Positions 44,663-54,175 of a stretch of DNA of 64,000 nt are shown one piece after another. Each line of letters starts with the position of its first letter. Position 1 is the stretch's first letter. Below the pieces are notes generated by a model. That model was given only the letters and a program-made list of their open reading frames with translations. It ran no database searches and was not told the origin of the DNA. The stretch is from Modestobacter italicus (lineage in GTDB: Bacteria > Actinomycetota > Actinomycetes > Mycobacteriales > Geodermatophilaceae): positions 5,511,518 to 5,575,517 of the forward strand of contig NC_017955.1 in the NCBI RefSeq assembly GCF_000306785.1. The letters are read 5' to 3'. Position numbers and translations under genes: made by a program.

Positions 44663-46141
44663 TCAGCGCGAGCGCCACCAGGTGAGGAGCTCGGCCTCGG
44701 CCTCGTCGGGGTCCAGCGGGCCGCGCTCGAGCCGCAGCTCCTTGAGGAACCGCCAGGCCTGGCCGACGTCGGGGCCGGGGGAGATGCCGAGCAGCTCCAT
44801 GATCCGGTTGCCGTCGAGGTCGGGGCGGATCCGGCCGAGGTCCTCGGCCGCCGCCAGCTCGGCGATCCGCTCGACCAGCGAGTCGTAGGTCGCCGACAGC
44901 GCCGCGGCCCGCTTCCGGTTGCGGGTGGTCGAGTCCGAACGGACCAGCTTGTGCAGCCGGGGGAGCAGGTCACCGGCGTCGGTGACGTAGCGCCGGACGG
45001 CGGAGTCGGTCCACTGGCCGTCGCCGTAGCCGTGGAACCGCAGGTGCAGGAAGGTCAGCCGGGAGACCGCCTCGACGACGTCCTTGGGGTACTTCAACGC
45101 GGTCAGCCGCTTGCGCACCAGCTTCGCGCCGACCACCTCGTGGTGGTGGAAGGACACCCGGCCGCGGGCCTCGTGCCGGCGGGTGGCCGGCTTGCCGATG
45201 TCGTGCAGCAGCGCGGCCAGCCGCAGGACGAGGTCCGGCGACTCGGCGTCCGGGTCCGCGACCTCGAGCGCGATCGCCTGGTCCAGCACGGTCAGCGAGT
45301 GGGTGTAGACGTCCTTGTGCTGGTGGTGCTCGTCGATCTCCATCCGCAGCGCGGACAGCTCGGGCAGCACGACGTCGGCCAGCCCGGTGCCCACGAACAG
45401 CTCCAGCGCCGCCCGCGGCGCCGGGTTGAGCAGCGTGCGGGAGAACTCGTGCTGCACCCGCTCGGCGGTGATCCGGCCCAGCTGCGGGGCCAGCTCGGTC
45501 ATCGCGGCGACCACCTCGTCGTCCGGGGTGAGCCCGAGCTGGGCGACGAAGCGGACCGCGCGCAGCATCCGCAGCGGGTCGTCGGCGAAGGACTCCACCG
45601 CCGCGCCCGGGGTGCGCAGCCGCCGGGCGAGCAGGTCACCGAGCCCACCGAAGGGGTCGGTGACGGTGCGGTCGGGGCCGAGCGAGACGGCCATCGCGTT
45701 GACGGTGAAGTCCCGGCGGGCGAGGTCGTCGACCAGGGAGGTGCCCCAGGCGACCTCGGGGTTGCGCGACTCGCGGTCGTAGCGGTCGGCCCGGAAGGTG
45801 GTGATCTCCACCCGCTCGCCGCGCACCTCGGCGCCGACGGTGCCGAACGCGATCCCGGTGTTCCACGTGGAACTGGCGAAGCCGCGCAGCACCGCGAGGG
45901 TCTGCTCGGGCCGGGCGTCGGTGGTCAGGTCGAGGTCGCCGGGGGCCACCGGCGCGCCGGCGGACTCCGCGGCGAGCAGCGCGTCGCGCACCGAGCCACC
46001 GACGAGGTGGACCTGGTGACCGGCGGCGGTGAACCGCCGGCCGAGCTCGACCAGCACGGGAGAGACCTCGACCAGGTCGCGCACCGTCTGCTGGACGGCA
46101 GGAGGAACGGACGACGCACGACGCGGCGGGTCTACGGGCAC
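44663..46141 (-). CDS. pcnA: CCA tRNA nucleotidyltransferase / poly(A) polymerase family
   Basis: 492 aa. Nucleotidyltransferase head domain with LVGGSVRDALL (about 48-58) and the metal-binding DLDLTTDA (about 70-77). It is followed by the RNA-binding body (RRDFTVNAMAVSLG) and an HD phosphohydrolase domain (LAALLHDIGKPATR, about 296-309). It probably repairs the 3' CCA of tRNAs. GTG 46141 is preceded by TACCCT with an 8-nt gap, and gives the expected N-terminus. A perfect parS palindrome lies inside the gene. Divergent from the Nudix gene over 42 bp. Confidence 0.93.
   Translation of the reverse strand: MPVDPPRRASSVPPAVQQTVRDLVEVSPVLVELGRRFTAAGHQVHLVGGSVRDALLAAESAGAPVAPGDLDLTTDARPEQTLAVLRGFASSTWNTGIAFGTVGAEVRGERVEITTFRADRYDRESRNPEVAWGTSLVDDLARRDFTVNAMAVSLGPDRTVTDPFGGLGDLLARRLRTPGAAVESFADDPLRMLRAVRFVAQLGLTPDDEVVAAMTELAPQLGRITAERVQHEFSRTLLNPAPRAALELFVGTGLADVVLPELSALRMEIDEHHQHKDVYTHSLTVLDQAIALEVADPDAESPDLVLRLAALLHDIGKPATRRHEARGRVSFHHHEVVGAKLVRKRLTALKYPKDVVEAVSRLTFLHLRFHGYGDGQWTDSAVRRYVTDAGDLLPRLHKLVRSDSTTRNRKRAAALSATYDSLVERIAELAAAEDLGRIRPDLDGNRIMELLGISPGPDVGQAWRFLKELRLERGPLDPDEAEAELLTWWRSR
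45860..45873. promoter_or_regulatory. parS site (intragenic, in pcnA)
   Basis: Perfect GTTCCACGTGGAAC inside pcnA, about 14 kb from the pair beside parA. It encodes SSTWN-like residues without disturbing the family pattern. Confidence 0.88.
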
Positions 46142-46149
46142 GACCGTCG

Positions 46150-46155
46150 AGGGTA
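46150..46155 (-). promoter_or_regulatory. -10 hexamer TACCCT, leaderless start of pcnA
   Basis: Minus-strand TACCCT lies 8 nt before the GTG at 46141. Confidence 0.55.
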
Positions 46156-46171
46156 GTGCGGCCGCGCGCGC

Positions 46172-46177
46172 TACCCT
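46172..46177 (+). promoter_or_regulatory. -10 hexamer TACCCT, leaderless start of Nudix gene
   Basis: TACCCT lies 6 nt before the ATG at 46184 and 16 bp from the divergent pcnA -10. Confidence 0.6.
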
Positions 46178-46183
46178 CCTGGC

Positions 46184-46660
46184 ATGGCTGGGACGGGCGG
46201 GCGGCAGCGCCCCGGCCGCCGGCTGCGCCGGGTCGACGAGACCTCGGCCGGAGGTCTGGTGGTCGCCGACGACGACGTCACCGGCCCCCGCGCGGCCCTG
46301 ATCGGCCGCACCGACCGCCGTGGTCGCCTGCTCTGGTCCCTGCCCAAGGGGCACATCGAGGAGGGCGAGACGCCGGAGGACACCGCCGTCCGCGAGGTCG
46401 CGGAGGAGACCGGCATCCTCGGCGAGGTGGTCGCCCCGCTCGGGATCATCGACTTCTGGTTCGTCGCCGACGGCCGCCGGGTGCACAAGACGGTCCACCA
46501 CTTCCTGCTCCGGGCCGTCGGGGGCGTGCTCTCCGACGCCGACGTGGAGGTCACCGAGGTCGCCTGGGTGCCGCTGACCGAACTGGGTGGGCGGCTGGCC
46601 TACGCCGACGAGCGCGCCCTGGTGGAGCGCGCGCCGGGCCTGCTGGCCGACAGCGCGTGA
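46184..46660 (+). CDS. Nudix hydrolase (MutT4-like)
   Basis: 158 aa. Complete Nudix box [23 protein letters not shown] (key G-x5-E-x7-REVxEExGI, about 56-78) within a Nudix fold. It hydrolyses a nucleoside diphosphate linked to some group; by position it matches Rv3908 (MutT4), a candidate for sanitising oxidised nucleotides, but the substrate is unproven. The ATG is leaderless-looking. Its stop overlaps the DUF6049 start (GTGA), so it heads the DUF6049-murJ-pseudokinase operon. Confidence 0.93.
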   Translation: MAGTGGRQRPGRRLRRVDETSAGGLVVADDDVTGPRAALIGRTDRRGRLLWSLPKGHIEEGETPEDTAVREVAEETGILGEVVAPLGIIDFWFVADGRRVHKTVHHFLLRAVGGVLSDADVEVTEVAWVPLTELGGRLAYADERALVERAPGLLADSA

Positions 46661-48951
46661 GACGGCGGGCCGCCGGCCGCGCCGACGGCCGCCACTCGAC
46701 CCCCTCCCTGCTGCTCGTCGCCGGAGCCGCGCTGCTGGCCGGGCTGCCGGCCGCGCCCGCCGCGGCCGCCCCGGCGCTGGCGAGCGCACCGGACGGCCGA
46801 CCGGTGCAGATCACGGTGGACCGGCTCGAGCCGCGCACCGTCGTCCCGGGCTCGCCGATCGAGGTCAGCGGCACGCTGGTCAACGACAGCACCGAGACCT
46901 GGTCGGACCTGACCGTCCGGGTGCAGCGCGGTGACGTGCTGACCAGCCGGGACGCGCTGGTCGACGAGCTGGCCGACCCCGACGAGGCGACGACCGCCAC
47001 GGCGCCGTTCCGCGAGCTCGACGGCGACCTGGAGCCCGGCGACACGCTGCAGTTCAGCTACGCGACCACCGCCGAGGAGCTGCAGCTCACCGAGGACGGC
47101 GTCTACCCGCTGCTGGTGAACCTCAACGGCACCCGCGAGGACGGCGACCCCGAGCGGGTCGGGCAGCTCTCCACCCAGCTCGTGGTCGGCCAGCCGCTGC
47201 CCGCGGCCCGCACCTCGGTCGCCTGGCTGTGGCCGATCACCGACCGCCCGCACCGCGACGCCTCCGGCGGCTTCGCCGACGACGACCTGGCCGGCGAGGT
47301 CGCCGACGGCGGCCGGCTGGACCGCGCCGTCCGGGTGCTGGAGGACCTGCCGACCGTCCCCGGCGCCGACCCGGCCGAGACCGACCCGGCGGTGCCGGTG
47401 ACCCTCGCGGTCGACCCCGCGCTGCTGGAGGAGCTGTCGCTGATGGCGGTCGGCCCGTACACCGTCGGGGACGACGAGGGCACCGGGACCGCCGACGCCG
47501 GCGACCTGCTCGACCGGCTGCGCACCGTCGCCGAGGAGCACCCGGTCGTCGCGCTGCCCTACGCCGACGTCGACGCCGACGCGCTGGTCGCGACCGGCCA
47601 GTCGGCCGTGGTCACCCGCAGCCTGCCCGGCACCGCCGAGGGCACCGCCCAGCAGCCCGCGGACGACGGCGGTGCGCTGACCCCCGCCGACCCGGGCGCG
47701 GGCAGCACCGACGGTGCGGCGGAGACCGGCGCGGGGGCGGCGATCGTCCGCGAGGTGCTCGGCGTCACGCCGCGCACCGACCTGGCCTGGGCGGCCGGCG
47801 GCGCGCTGTCCGGCCCCACCCTGGACACGCTGCAGGCCGGGGGCGTGGACACCGTCGTGCTGTCCGACCAGGGCCTCGCCGACGGCGACCGGGCCGTGGG
47901 CGTCGGCGGTGCCCCCGCTGCCGCGCGCAGCAGCCAGCCCGCCGCCGCCGGGGACGTGACCACGCTGGTCGCCGACAGCCGGCTCTCCGAGGTCGTCGCC
48001 GAGGCCACCCCCGACTCCGGCCAGGGCCGGCTCACCGAGCAGCGCTACCTCGCCGAGCTGGGCGCGCTGACCCGGCAGCTGGCCGCGCGGGAGGCCGGCA
48101 CCCAGCAGACCGTGCTGGTCACCCCGCCCCGCGCGGTCGACCCGGACCCGGCCGTGCTCACCGCGATGATGACCGACACCGCCACCCAGCCGTGGCTGGC
48201 CGCCGTCGGGGTGGACGCGCTGACCACCGGCCCGGAGGTGGCCACCGGCGACCTGGTCGACAGCACCGCCGCCCTCCCGGCCGCGGGGATGACCGAGATC
48301 GCCGAGACCTCGCGGGTCCGCGACGACTTCGCCGCCGCCGTCGTCGGCGACCCGGCCACCGTCCTGGCCGGCACCGACGCCGCGATCGCCCGGGCGGCCT
48401 CCGCCGAGTGGCGCGGGGACGACGAGGGCTTCGCCGCCGCCGCGGCGGACCTGCAGGACACCGTCGCCGACCTGCGCGGCCAGGTCACCCTGCTCTCGCC
48501 GGTCGACGGCACCTACAGCCTGGCCTCCAGCGACGCCCCGCTGGTGCTCACCGTGCAGAACGACCTGCCCTTCGCCGTCGACGTGCGGCTGGAGCTGCGC
48601 ACCCGGGACAACGTGGGGCTGACCACCGAGGACATCGGGGTCACCACGCTGCAGCCCTCCTCCCGCACGCCGCTGCAGGTCCCGGCGCACGTGCGGCAGT
48701 CCGGCGGGTTCGCCGTCAGCGCCCGGCTGACCACGCCCGGCGGGGGCCCGCTGGGGGAGACCGTGACGATGCAGGTGAAGAGCACCGCCTACGGCTGGAT
48801 CACCCTCGGCATCACCTTCGGCGCCGCGGCCCTGCTGGCGCTGCTGTTCCTGCGCCGGGCGGTCCGCTTCGTGCTGGCCCGCCGCCGCGGCGAGCCCGAG
48901 GACCAGGCACCGCTGGACGCCGCGGTGCCGCCCACCCGGAGCCCGGTGTGA
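46657..48951 (+). CDS. DUF6049 exported membrane-anchored protein
   Basis: 764 aa. A signal peptide (Arg-rich start, [21 protein letters not shown], cleaved near residue 37), a long extracytoplasmic region beginning with an Ig-like module ([13 protein letters not shown]...VNDSTETW), and a single C-terminal anchor (about 712-735) followed by a basic tail. It is conserved between MutT4 and MurJ in actinobacteria (Rv3909) and its function is unknown. Translational overlap with murJ (GTGA) suggests a role in lipid II or cell-wall traffic outside the membrane. Confidence 0.85.
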   Translation: MRRRAAGRADGRHSTPSLLLVAGAALLAGLPAAPAAAAPALASAPDGRPVQITVDRLEPRTVVPGSPIEVSGTLVNDSTETWSDLTVRVQRGDVLTSRDALVDELADPDEATTATAPFRELDGDLEPGDTLQFSYATTAEELQLTEDGVYPLLVNLNGTREDGDPERVGQLSTQLVVGQPLPAARTSVAWLWPITDRPHRDASGGFADDDLAGEVADGGRLDRAVRVLEDLPTVPGADPAETDPAVPVTLAVDPALLEELSLMAVGPYTVGDDEGTGTADAGDLLDRLRTVAEEHPVVALPYADVDADALVATGQSAVVTRSLPGTAEGTAQQPADDGGALTPADPGAGSTDGAAETGAGAAIVREVLGVTPRTDLAWAAGGALSGPTLDTLQAGGVDTVVLSDQGLADGDRAVGVGGAPAAARSSQPAAAGDVTTLVADSRLSEVVAEATPDSGQGRLTEQRYLAELGALTRQLAAREAGTQQTVLVTPPRAVDPDPAVLTAMMTDTATQPWLAAVGVDALTTGPEVATGDLVDSTAALPAAGMTEIAETSRVRDDFAAAVVGDPATVLAGTDAAIARAASAEWRGDDEGFAAAAADLQDTVADLRGQVTLLSPVDGTYSLASSDAPLVLTVQNDLPFAVDVRLELRTRDNVGLTTEDIGVTTLQPSSRTPLQVPAHVRQSGGFAVSARLTTPGGGPLGETVTMQVKSTAYGWITLGITFGAAALLALLFLRRAVRFVLARRRGEPEDQAPLDAAVPPTRSPV

Positions 48952-50909
48952 GCGAGCCGAGGACCGACGTGCCCGCGGGGGAGCGGCCGCGGCCGGCGGC
49001 CCCGCTGCCCCCGCCGCCGTACAAGGACCTCACCCCGCCGCCGGGGCCGGCCCGGCCCCGGCCGCTGCCCCCCGTCCCGCCCCCGGCGGTCCGCCAGGCG
49101 CGGCCGGCACCCCCCGCCGCCGACGCACCCCGCCGGCGCACCGAGCTGCCCCCGGTGCCGCCGCCGACCCGGGTGCGCCGGTTCGTGCCCGGGCCCGACG
49201 ACACCCAGCTCATCCCCGCCTTCCCCCCGGTGCGCCACGTCCCGGACGAGGACGAGGAGCAGGTCGAGCTCCGCGAGGGCGCCCCCGGCGCGAGCGGCGG
49301 CATCCTCCGGGCGGCCGGCACGATGGCGGTGGCCAGCCTGGTCTCCCGGCTCACCGGGTTCCTGCGCACCGTCGTGCTGACCGCCGCGCTGGGCTTCGCC
49401 GCCATCGGCAACGCGTACACGGTCGCCAACACGCTGCCCAACATCGTCTACGAGCTCCTGCTCGGCGGCGTGCTCACCTCGGTCGTCGTCCCGCTGCTGG
49501 TCAACGCCCAGGAGAAGGACGCCGACGGAGGGGTCCGGTACACGCAGCGGCTGATGACCCTGGCGCTGGCCGGCCTCACCGCGCTCACCGTGCTGGCGGT
49601 GCTCGCCGCGCCCGCGCTGACCTGGCTGATGGGCATCCGGGAGAGCGCGGAGAACCCCGGCCAGGTCGACCTGGCGAACTGGCTGGCCCGGATCCTGCTG
49701 GTGGAGATCGTGTTCTACGGCGTGGGGGCGCTGGCCACCGCGGTGCTGAACGCGCGGCAGGTCTTCGGGCCGCCGGCCTGGGCCCCGGTGCTGAACAACG
49801 TGGTGGTGATCGCCACCGGCGTCGTCTTCCTGCTCGCCGCGGGCCCGGGGGAGCTCACCCCGCTGACCATCACCAGCGGCCAGGTCTGGCTGCTCGGGCT
49901 GGGCACCACCCTCGGCATCGCGGTGCAGGCGCTGGTCCTGCTGCCGCTGCTGGGGCGGCACGGCGTGCCGCTGCGGCCGAGGTGGGGGCTGCGCGGGACC
50001 GGCCTGGGCGAGGCCGGGACGCTCGGGCTCTGGGTCATCGGCTACGTGCTGGTCAGCCAGGTGGGCGTGGTGGTCGCCAGCGTGGTGGCCAACGCGGCCG
50101 CCGACGCGGGGGGGCTGGGGCCGCTGGCGTTCAGCAACGCGAGCCTGCTGTTCCAGATGCCCTACGGGATCATCGGCGTCGCGCTGCTCACCGCGCTGCT
50201 GCCCCGGATGAGCCGGGCCGCCGCCCGCGGGGACATGGACGGCGTGGTCGCCGACCTCTCGCTGGGCACCCGGCTGTCGGCCACCGGCCTGCTGCCGGTG
50301 ACCGCGCTGCTGGTGGTCCTCGGCCCCGCCGTGGGCACCGTGGCCTTCGGCCGGGGGAACGCCGACGTGGCCGACGCCCGCGGTGTGGGCGTCGCGCTCG
50401 CCGTCGGGGCGTTCGGGCTGCTCCCGATGGCGGTCACCCTGCTGCAGCTGCGGGTCTTCTACGCCATGAAGGACGCCCGCACCCCCACCCTCATCCAGGT
50501 GGCCATGGTCGCCGTCCGGGTGCCGCTGCTGCTGCTGGTGCCGGTGCTCGTCGGCCCGGAGCACGTGGTGGCCGGGCTGATGATCGCCACGAGCACCACC
50601 TACGTCGCGGGGTGGGTGATCGGCAGCGTCGTGCTGCAGCGCAAGCTGGGCGTGCGGGTCACCCGCGAGGCCGGCCAGGTGGTGGCCCGGATGGCGCTGG
50701 TCTCGGCGGTCGCCGCGGTGCTGGGCTGGGCGGCGGTGTCGCTGGCCGGCCGGTCGCTCGGCGAGTCGGTACCGGGGTCGCTCGCGACCGTGGTCCTCGG
50801 TACCGTGGTCATCGGCAGCGCGGTGGTCGCGGGTGCCGTGCTGGTCGGCGTCCCGGAGCTCCGGGACGCGGTGGCCGGCGTCCGGGCACGGCTCGGGCGC
50901 TCACGGTGA
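48948..50909 (+). CDS. murJ: Lipid II flippase MurJ
   Basis: 653 aa. A 120-residue Pro/Arg-rich cytoplasmic N-terminus precedes about 14 transmembrane helices. Conserved features are TMAVASLVSRLTGFLRTVVL (first helix), NTLPNIVYELLLGGVLTSVVVPLLV, LNARQVFGPPAWAPVLNNV, and QMPYGIIGVALLTALLPRMSRAAA. It moves lipid-linked peptidoglycan precursor across the membrane. GTG 48948 overlaps the upstream stop. In M. tuberculosis the pseudokinase and C-terminal domain are fused to MurJ (Rv3910); here they form the next gene. Confidence 0.94.
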   Translation: MSEPRTDVPAGERPRPAAPLPPPPYKDLTPPPGPARPRPLPPVPPPAVRQARPAPPAADAPRRRTELPPVPPPTRVRRFVPGPDDTQLIPAFPPVRHVPDEDEEQVELREGAPGASGGILRAAGTMAVASLVSRLTGFLRTVVLTAALGFAAIGNAYTVANTLPNIVYELLLGGVLTSVVVPLLVNAQEKDADGGVRYTQRLMTLALAGLTALTVLAVLAAPALTWLMGIRESAENPGQVDLANWLARILLVEIVFYGVGALATAVLNARQVFGPPAWAPVLNNVVVIATGVVFLLAAGPGELTPLTITSGQVWLLGLGTTLGIAVQALVLLPLLGRHGVPLRPRWGLRGTGLGEAGTLGLWVIGYVLVSQVGVVVASVVANAAADAGGLGPLAFSNASLLFQMPYGIIGVALLTALLPRMSRAAARGDMDGVVADLSLGTRLSATGLLPVTALLVVLGPAVGTVAFGRGNADVADARGVGVALAVGAFGLLPMAVTLLQLRVFYAMKDARTPTLIQVAMVAVRVPLLLLVPVLVGPEHVVAGLMIATSTTYVAGWVIGSVVLQRKLGVRVTREAGQVVARMALVSAVAAVLGWAAVSLAGRSLGESVPGSLATVVLGTVVIGSAVVAGAVLVGVPELRDAVAGVRARLGRSR

Positions 50910-50979
50910 CGCGGGTGTCCGGCGCCCGACCCGGGGACGCCGTCCCCGGCAGCGAGCGAGCAGGGGGTCGGCAGCGTCC

Positions 50980-52602
50980 GTGACGTCGACGACAACGGGC
51001 CTGCCCGACCGCTACCGCCCGCTCGACCAGGTCGCCCCCGACGAGGAGACCGCCACCGGGGTCATCCGCTCCTGGCGCGCCCGCGACCGGGTGCTCAACC
51101 GCGACGTGGCGCTGCGGGTGCACACCCCCGGCGGCCCGGCCGCCCGCGAGTGGATCACCCGCGCGCTCACCGCCGGGGGGCTGGCCACCCCGGCCCTGGC
51201 GATGGTCTACGACGCCGCGGAGGGCACCGGGGGCACCGAGCCCGGCGGCGCGGCCTACGTGGTCAACGAGTGGATCGAGGGCACCCGGCTCTCCGACCGG
51301 CTGGCGTCCGACGGCCCGCTGCCCGAGCGCGAGGCCCGGTCGCTGGTGCGCCGGCTCGCCGAGGGCGTCGCCGAGGCGCACCGGGTGGGCCTGGCGGTCG
51401 GCGGGCTGACCCCCGAGCACGTGGTGCTCCGGCCCGGCGGGCTGGTCGGCCTGCTGTCGGTGCCCGCGGCCAGCGGCACCGAGAAGGGCGACATCGCCGC
51501 CCTCGGCGCGCTGCTGGAGCTCTGCCTCACCGGCTCCCGCCCGCAGGACGCCGGCCGGGCCGGCATCGCCTCGCCCGACCTGGCCGCCCTGGTCCGCCGG
51601 GCGCGCTCCGACGACCCGGCCACCGGGCTGTCCAGCGCGGCCACCATGGTCGCGCTGCTCGCCGCGCCCCCGCGGCCCGGCACCGGCCCGCAGGAGGCCG
51701 TCCGGCCCGACGGGTACACCGACAGCGGCTGGATGCGCCGGCTCCGCGAGCGCCGGGAGGACACCCCCGACGACGACGGACCGGTGCGCCTGGACCGGGG
51801 CTCCCTGCCCCCGGTGCCCGGCGCGGCGCCCGGCCGGCCGTTGCCGCCCCGCCCCGCCGCCCCCGCCGCCGAGGAGGACGACCTCGACTGGGGCGAGACC
51901 TTCGACACCGACGACGACGCCCCCGCCGACGACCGCCGCAGCTCGAGCAGCGCGCGCCGCCGGCTGGCCGTCGTCGGGCTGCCGCTGCTCGCGCTCGCCC
52001 TGGTGATCGCCTTCGCGCTGTGGTTCGGCAACAACGTGCTCTCCGTGGCCGGCAGCGTCGACCAGGAGGGCTCCACCCCGAGCGCCTCCGCCGGCACCTC
52101 CGCCGGCTCGGCGTCGGCCCCCGCACCGAGCAGCGCGGCCGCGCCGGTGGCCGGCGCCCCCGTCCCGGTCAGCGCCGCGGCGATCTACAACCCCTTCGGC
52201 GACGGCGACCCGGAGAACGACGACGACGTCGCGAGCAGCGTCGACGGCGACCCCGGCACCGTGTGGTCGACCGTGACCTACCGCGGCTCGGCGGCCTTCG
52301 GCAACCTCAAGCCCGGCGTCGGCGTCGTCTACGACCTGGGCAGCGAGCAGGCCCTGGCCGGCGTCACGATCACCACCACCCTCCCCGGCTCCACGGTCGA
52401 AGTGCGCACCGGCAGCGCCCCCACCGGCGCCCTCGAGGCGTTCCCGGTCGCGGCGACCGCCACGCTCACCGGCACCGACGACATCGCCCTCAGCGCCCCG
52501 GTGACGGCCCGCTACGTGCTGGTGTGGGTCACCGGCCTGACCCAGGTCGCGGACGGCTTCCAGGCCGACCTGGCCGAGGTCGCCGTCACCGCCGCGGGCT
52601 GA
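50980..52602 (+). CDS. MurJ-linked pseudokinase with exported discoidin-like domain
   Basis: 540 aa. The N-terminal 260 residues have a protein-kinase-like fold, but the ATP-site Lys region is RDVALRVHT, the catalytic HRD is replaced by [11 protein letters not shown], and no DFG is present, so it is a pseudokinase. A Pro/acidic linker leads to one transmembrane helix (about 327-346, after SSSSARRRL). An extracytoplasmic domain follows (about 405-535; [14 protein letters not shown]..., [11 protein letters not shown]) that resembles a discoidin/carbohydrate-binding fold. In mycobacteria this module is fused to MurJ and its phosphorylation recruits FhaA. Start at GTG 50980; trxB follows 35 nt later. 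Confidence 0.85.
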   Translation: MTSTTTGLPDRYRPLDQVAPDEETATGVIRSWRARDRVLNRDVALRVHTPGGPAAREWITRALTAGGLATPALAMVYDAAEGTGGTEPGGAAYVVNEWIEGTRLSDRLASDGPLPEREARSLVRRLAEGVAEAHRVGLAVGGLTPEHVVLRPGGLVGLLSVPAASGTEKGDIAALGALLELCLTGSRPQDAGRAGIASPDLAALVRRARSDDPATGLSSAATMVALLAAPPRPGTGPQEAVRPDGYTDSGWMRRLRERREDTPDDDGPVRLDRGSLPPVPGAAPGRPLPPRPAAPAAEEDDLDWGETFDTDDDAPADDRRSSSSARRRLAVVGLPLLALALVIAFALWFGNNVLSVAGSVDQEGSTPSASAGTSAGSASAPAPSSAAAPVAGAPVPVSAAAIYNPFGDGDPENDDDVASSVDGDPGTVWSTVTYRGSAAFGNLKPGVGVVYDLGSEQALAGVTITTTLPGSTVEVRTGSAPTGALEAFPVAATATLTGTDDIALSAPVTARYVLVWVTGLTQVADGFQADLAEVAVTAAG

Positions 52603-52624
52603 CGCGGGCGGGGAATGCCGCACC

Positions 52625-52630
52625 TACCCT
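52625..52630 (+). promoter_or_regulatory. -10 hexamer TACCCT, leaderless start of trxB
   Basis: TACCCT lies 7 nt before the GTG at 52638. Confidence 0.6.
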
Positions 52631-52637
52631 GTCCGTT

Positions 52638-53654
52638 GTGCCGCCCGTGACGAGCAATGACACCTCCCCCGGCCTGACGGTCCCGACCAGCGCCGCGCCG
52701 GCCATCCCGCCGGCCGAGCACGACGGGGTCCGTGACCTGATCATCATCGGGTCCGGTCCGGCGGGGTACACCGCGGCGGTCTACGCCGCCCGGGCGAACC
52801 TGCACCCGCTGGTGTTCGAGGGCTCCCAGTTCGGTGGCGCGCTGATGACCACCACCGAGGTCGAGAACTTCCCCGGCTTCCCCGAGGGCATCCAGGGCCC
52901 GCAGCTGATGGACGACATGCGCACCCAGGCCGAGCGTTTCGGCGCCGAGCTGGTGGCCCGCGACGTCTCCGAGGTCGACCTCACCGCGACCCCCAAGGTG
53001 GTCAAGGTCGGCGACGAGGTGCACCTGGCGCACGCGGTGATCGTGGCCACCGGCTCGAAGTACCGGTACCTGGGGCTGGACAACGAGCAGCGGCTGCTGG
53101 GCCGCGGGGTGTCGGCCTGTGCCACCTGCGACGGGTTCTTCTTCCGCGACCAGGACATCGTGGTGGTCGGCGGCGGGGACTCCGCGATGGAGGAGGCCAC
53201 CTTCCTCACCCGGTTCGCCAAGTCGGTGACCCTGGTGCACCGCCGCCCGGAGCTGCGCGCCTCGAAGATCATGCAGCAGCGCGCCCAGGACAACGAGAAG
53301 ATCCGCTGGGCGCTGGGCAAGCAGGTCACCGACGTGCACGGCGACACCACCGTGGAGGCCGTCGAGCTGACCGACGTCGCCACCGGCGCCACCGAGTCCC
53401 TGCCGGTGTCGGGGTTGTTCGTCGCGATCGGCCACGACCCGCGCACCGAGCTGTTCGTCGGCCAGCTGAAGCTGGACGACGAGGGCTACGTCGTGGTGGA
53501 CCACCCCACGACCCGGACCAACATCGACGGCGTGTTCGCCTGCGGTGACGTCGTGGACCACATCTACCGGCAGGCGATCACCTCGGCGGGCACCGGTGCC
53601 GCCGCCGCGATCGACGCCGAGCGCTGGCTCGCCGAGACCTTCGACGAGCGCTGA
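52638..53654 (+). CDS. trxB: Thioredoxin-disulfide reductase
   Basis: 338 aa flavoprotein; passes electrons from NADPH to thioredoxin. FAD-binding [20 protein letters not shown] (GxGPAG, about 33-52), redox-active CATC in VSACATCDG (about 157-165), NADPH-binding [13 protein letters not shown], and terminal FAD contact [14 protein letters not shown] are intact. The N-terminal 30 residues are an actinobacterial extension. GTG 52638 is leaderless-looking. It is followed after 36 nt by trxA. In many actinobacteria an ECF sigma (sigM) lies between the pseudokinase and trxB; here only 35 nt separate them. Confidence 0.96.
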   Translation: MPPVTSNDTSPGLTVPTSAAPAIPPAEHDGVRDLIIIGSGPAGYTAAVYAARANLHPLVFEGSQFGGALMTTTEVENFPGFPEGIQGPQLMDDMRTQAERFGAELVARDVSEVDLTATPKVVKVGDEVHLAHAVIVATGSKYRYLGLDNEQRLLGRGVSACATCDGFFFRDQDIVVVGGGDSAMEEATFLTRFAKSVTLVHRRPELRASKIMQQRAQDNEKIRWALGKQVTDVHGDTTVEAVELTDVATGATESLPVSGLFVAIGHDPRTELFVGQLKLDDEGYVVVDHPTTRTNIDGVFACGDVVDHIYRQAITSAGTGAAAAIDAERWLAETFDER

Positions 53655-53690
53655 ACCACTCCCTCCCCCCGAGAAGAAGGAGCACCACCC

Positions 53691-54020
53691 ATGGCCGGCA
53701 AGAACACCGTGACCGTCACCGACGCCAGCTTCGCCAGCGACGTCCTGGGCAGCGACAAGCCCGTCCTCGTCGACTTCTGGGCCGAGTGGTGCGGGCCGTG
53801 CAAGATGGTCGCCCCGGTGCTCGAGGAGATCGCGGCCGAGCACGCCGACAAGCTCACGATCGCCAAGCTGAACATCGACGAGAACCCGCAGATCGCCCGG
53901 GACTACCAGGTGATGTCGATCCCGACGATGACCGTCTTCCAGGGCGGCAAGCCGGTCAAGAGCATCATCGGTGCCAAGCCCAAGGGCGCCATCCTGTCGG
54001 ACCTCTCCGACTACCTGTGA
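53691..54020 (+). CDS. trxA: Thioredoxin
   Basis: 109 aa with the canonical WAEWCGPCKMVAPVL active site (CGPC about 33-36) and SIPTMTVFQGGKPV. It reduces protein disulfides using electrons from TrxB. AGAAGGAG precedes the ATG. It forms an operon with trxB and is followed by a strong terminator. Confidence 0.97.
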   Translation: MAGKNTVTVTDASFASDVLGSDKPVLVDFWAEWCGPCKMVAPVLEEIAAEHADKLTIAKLNIDENPQIARDYQVMSIPTMTVFQGGKPVKSIIGAKPKGAILSDLSDYL

Positions 54021-54056
54021 GCCACCGCCGGCCCCGCGCCGGCACCGCGTGACCAC

Positions 54057-54092
54057 CGAGGCCCGCCCGTCCGACCGGACCGGCGGGCCTCG
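54057..54092 (+). terminator. Terminator of trxB-trxA
   Basis: Perfect 11-bp stem CGAGGCCCGCC (54057-54067) with GGCGGGCCTCG (54082-54092), enclosing a GTCC/GGAC inner stem. Confidence 0.88.
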
Positions 54093-54175
54093 CCGGTCCC
54101 GGCGGGGATGCCACAATCGTCGGTGAGCACCAGCCCACCGGCCCGATCCCAGAGGACAGGAGCGACGACCGCCGC

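Noticed and set aside
51415..51423. CACGTG in the pseudokinase gene as a parS
   Set aside because: Only the central six bases match; the flanking GTT/AAC arms are missing.
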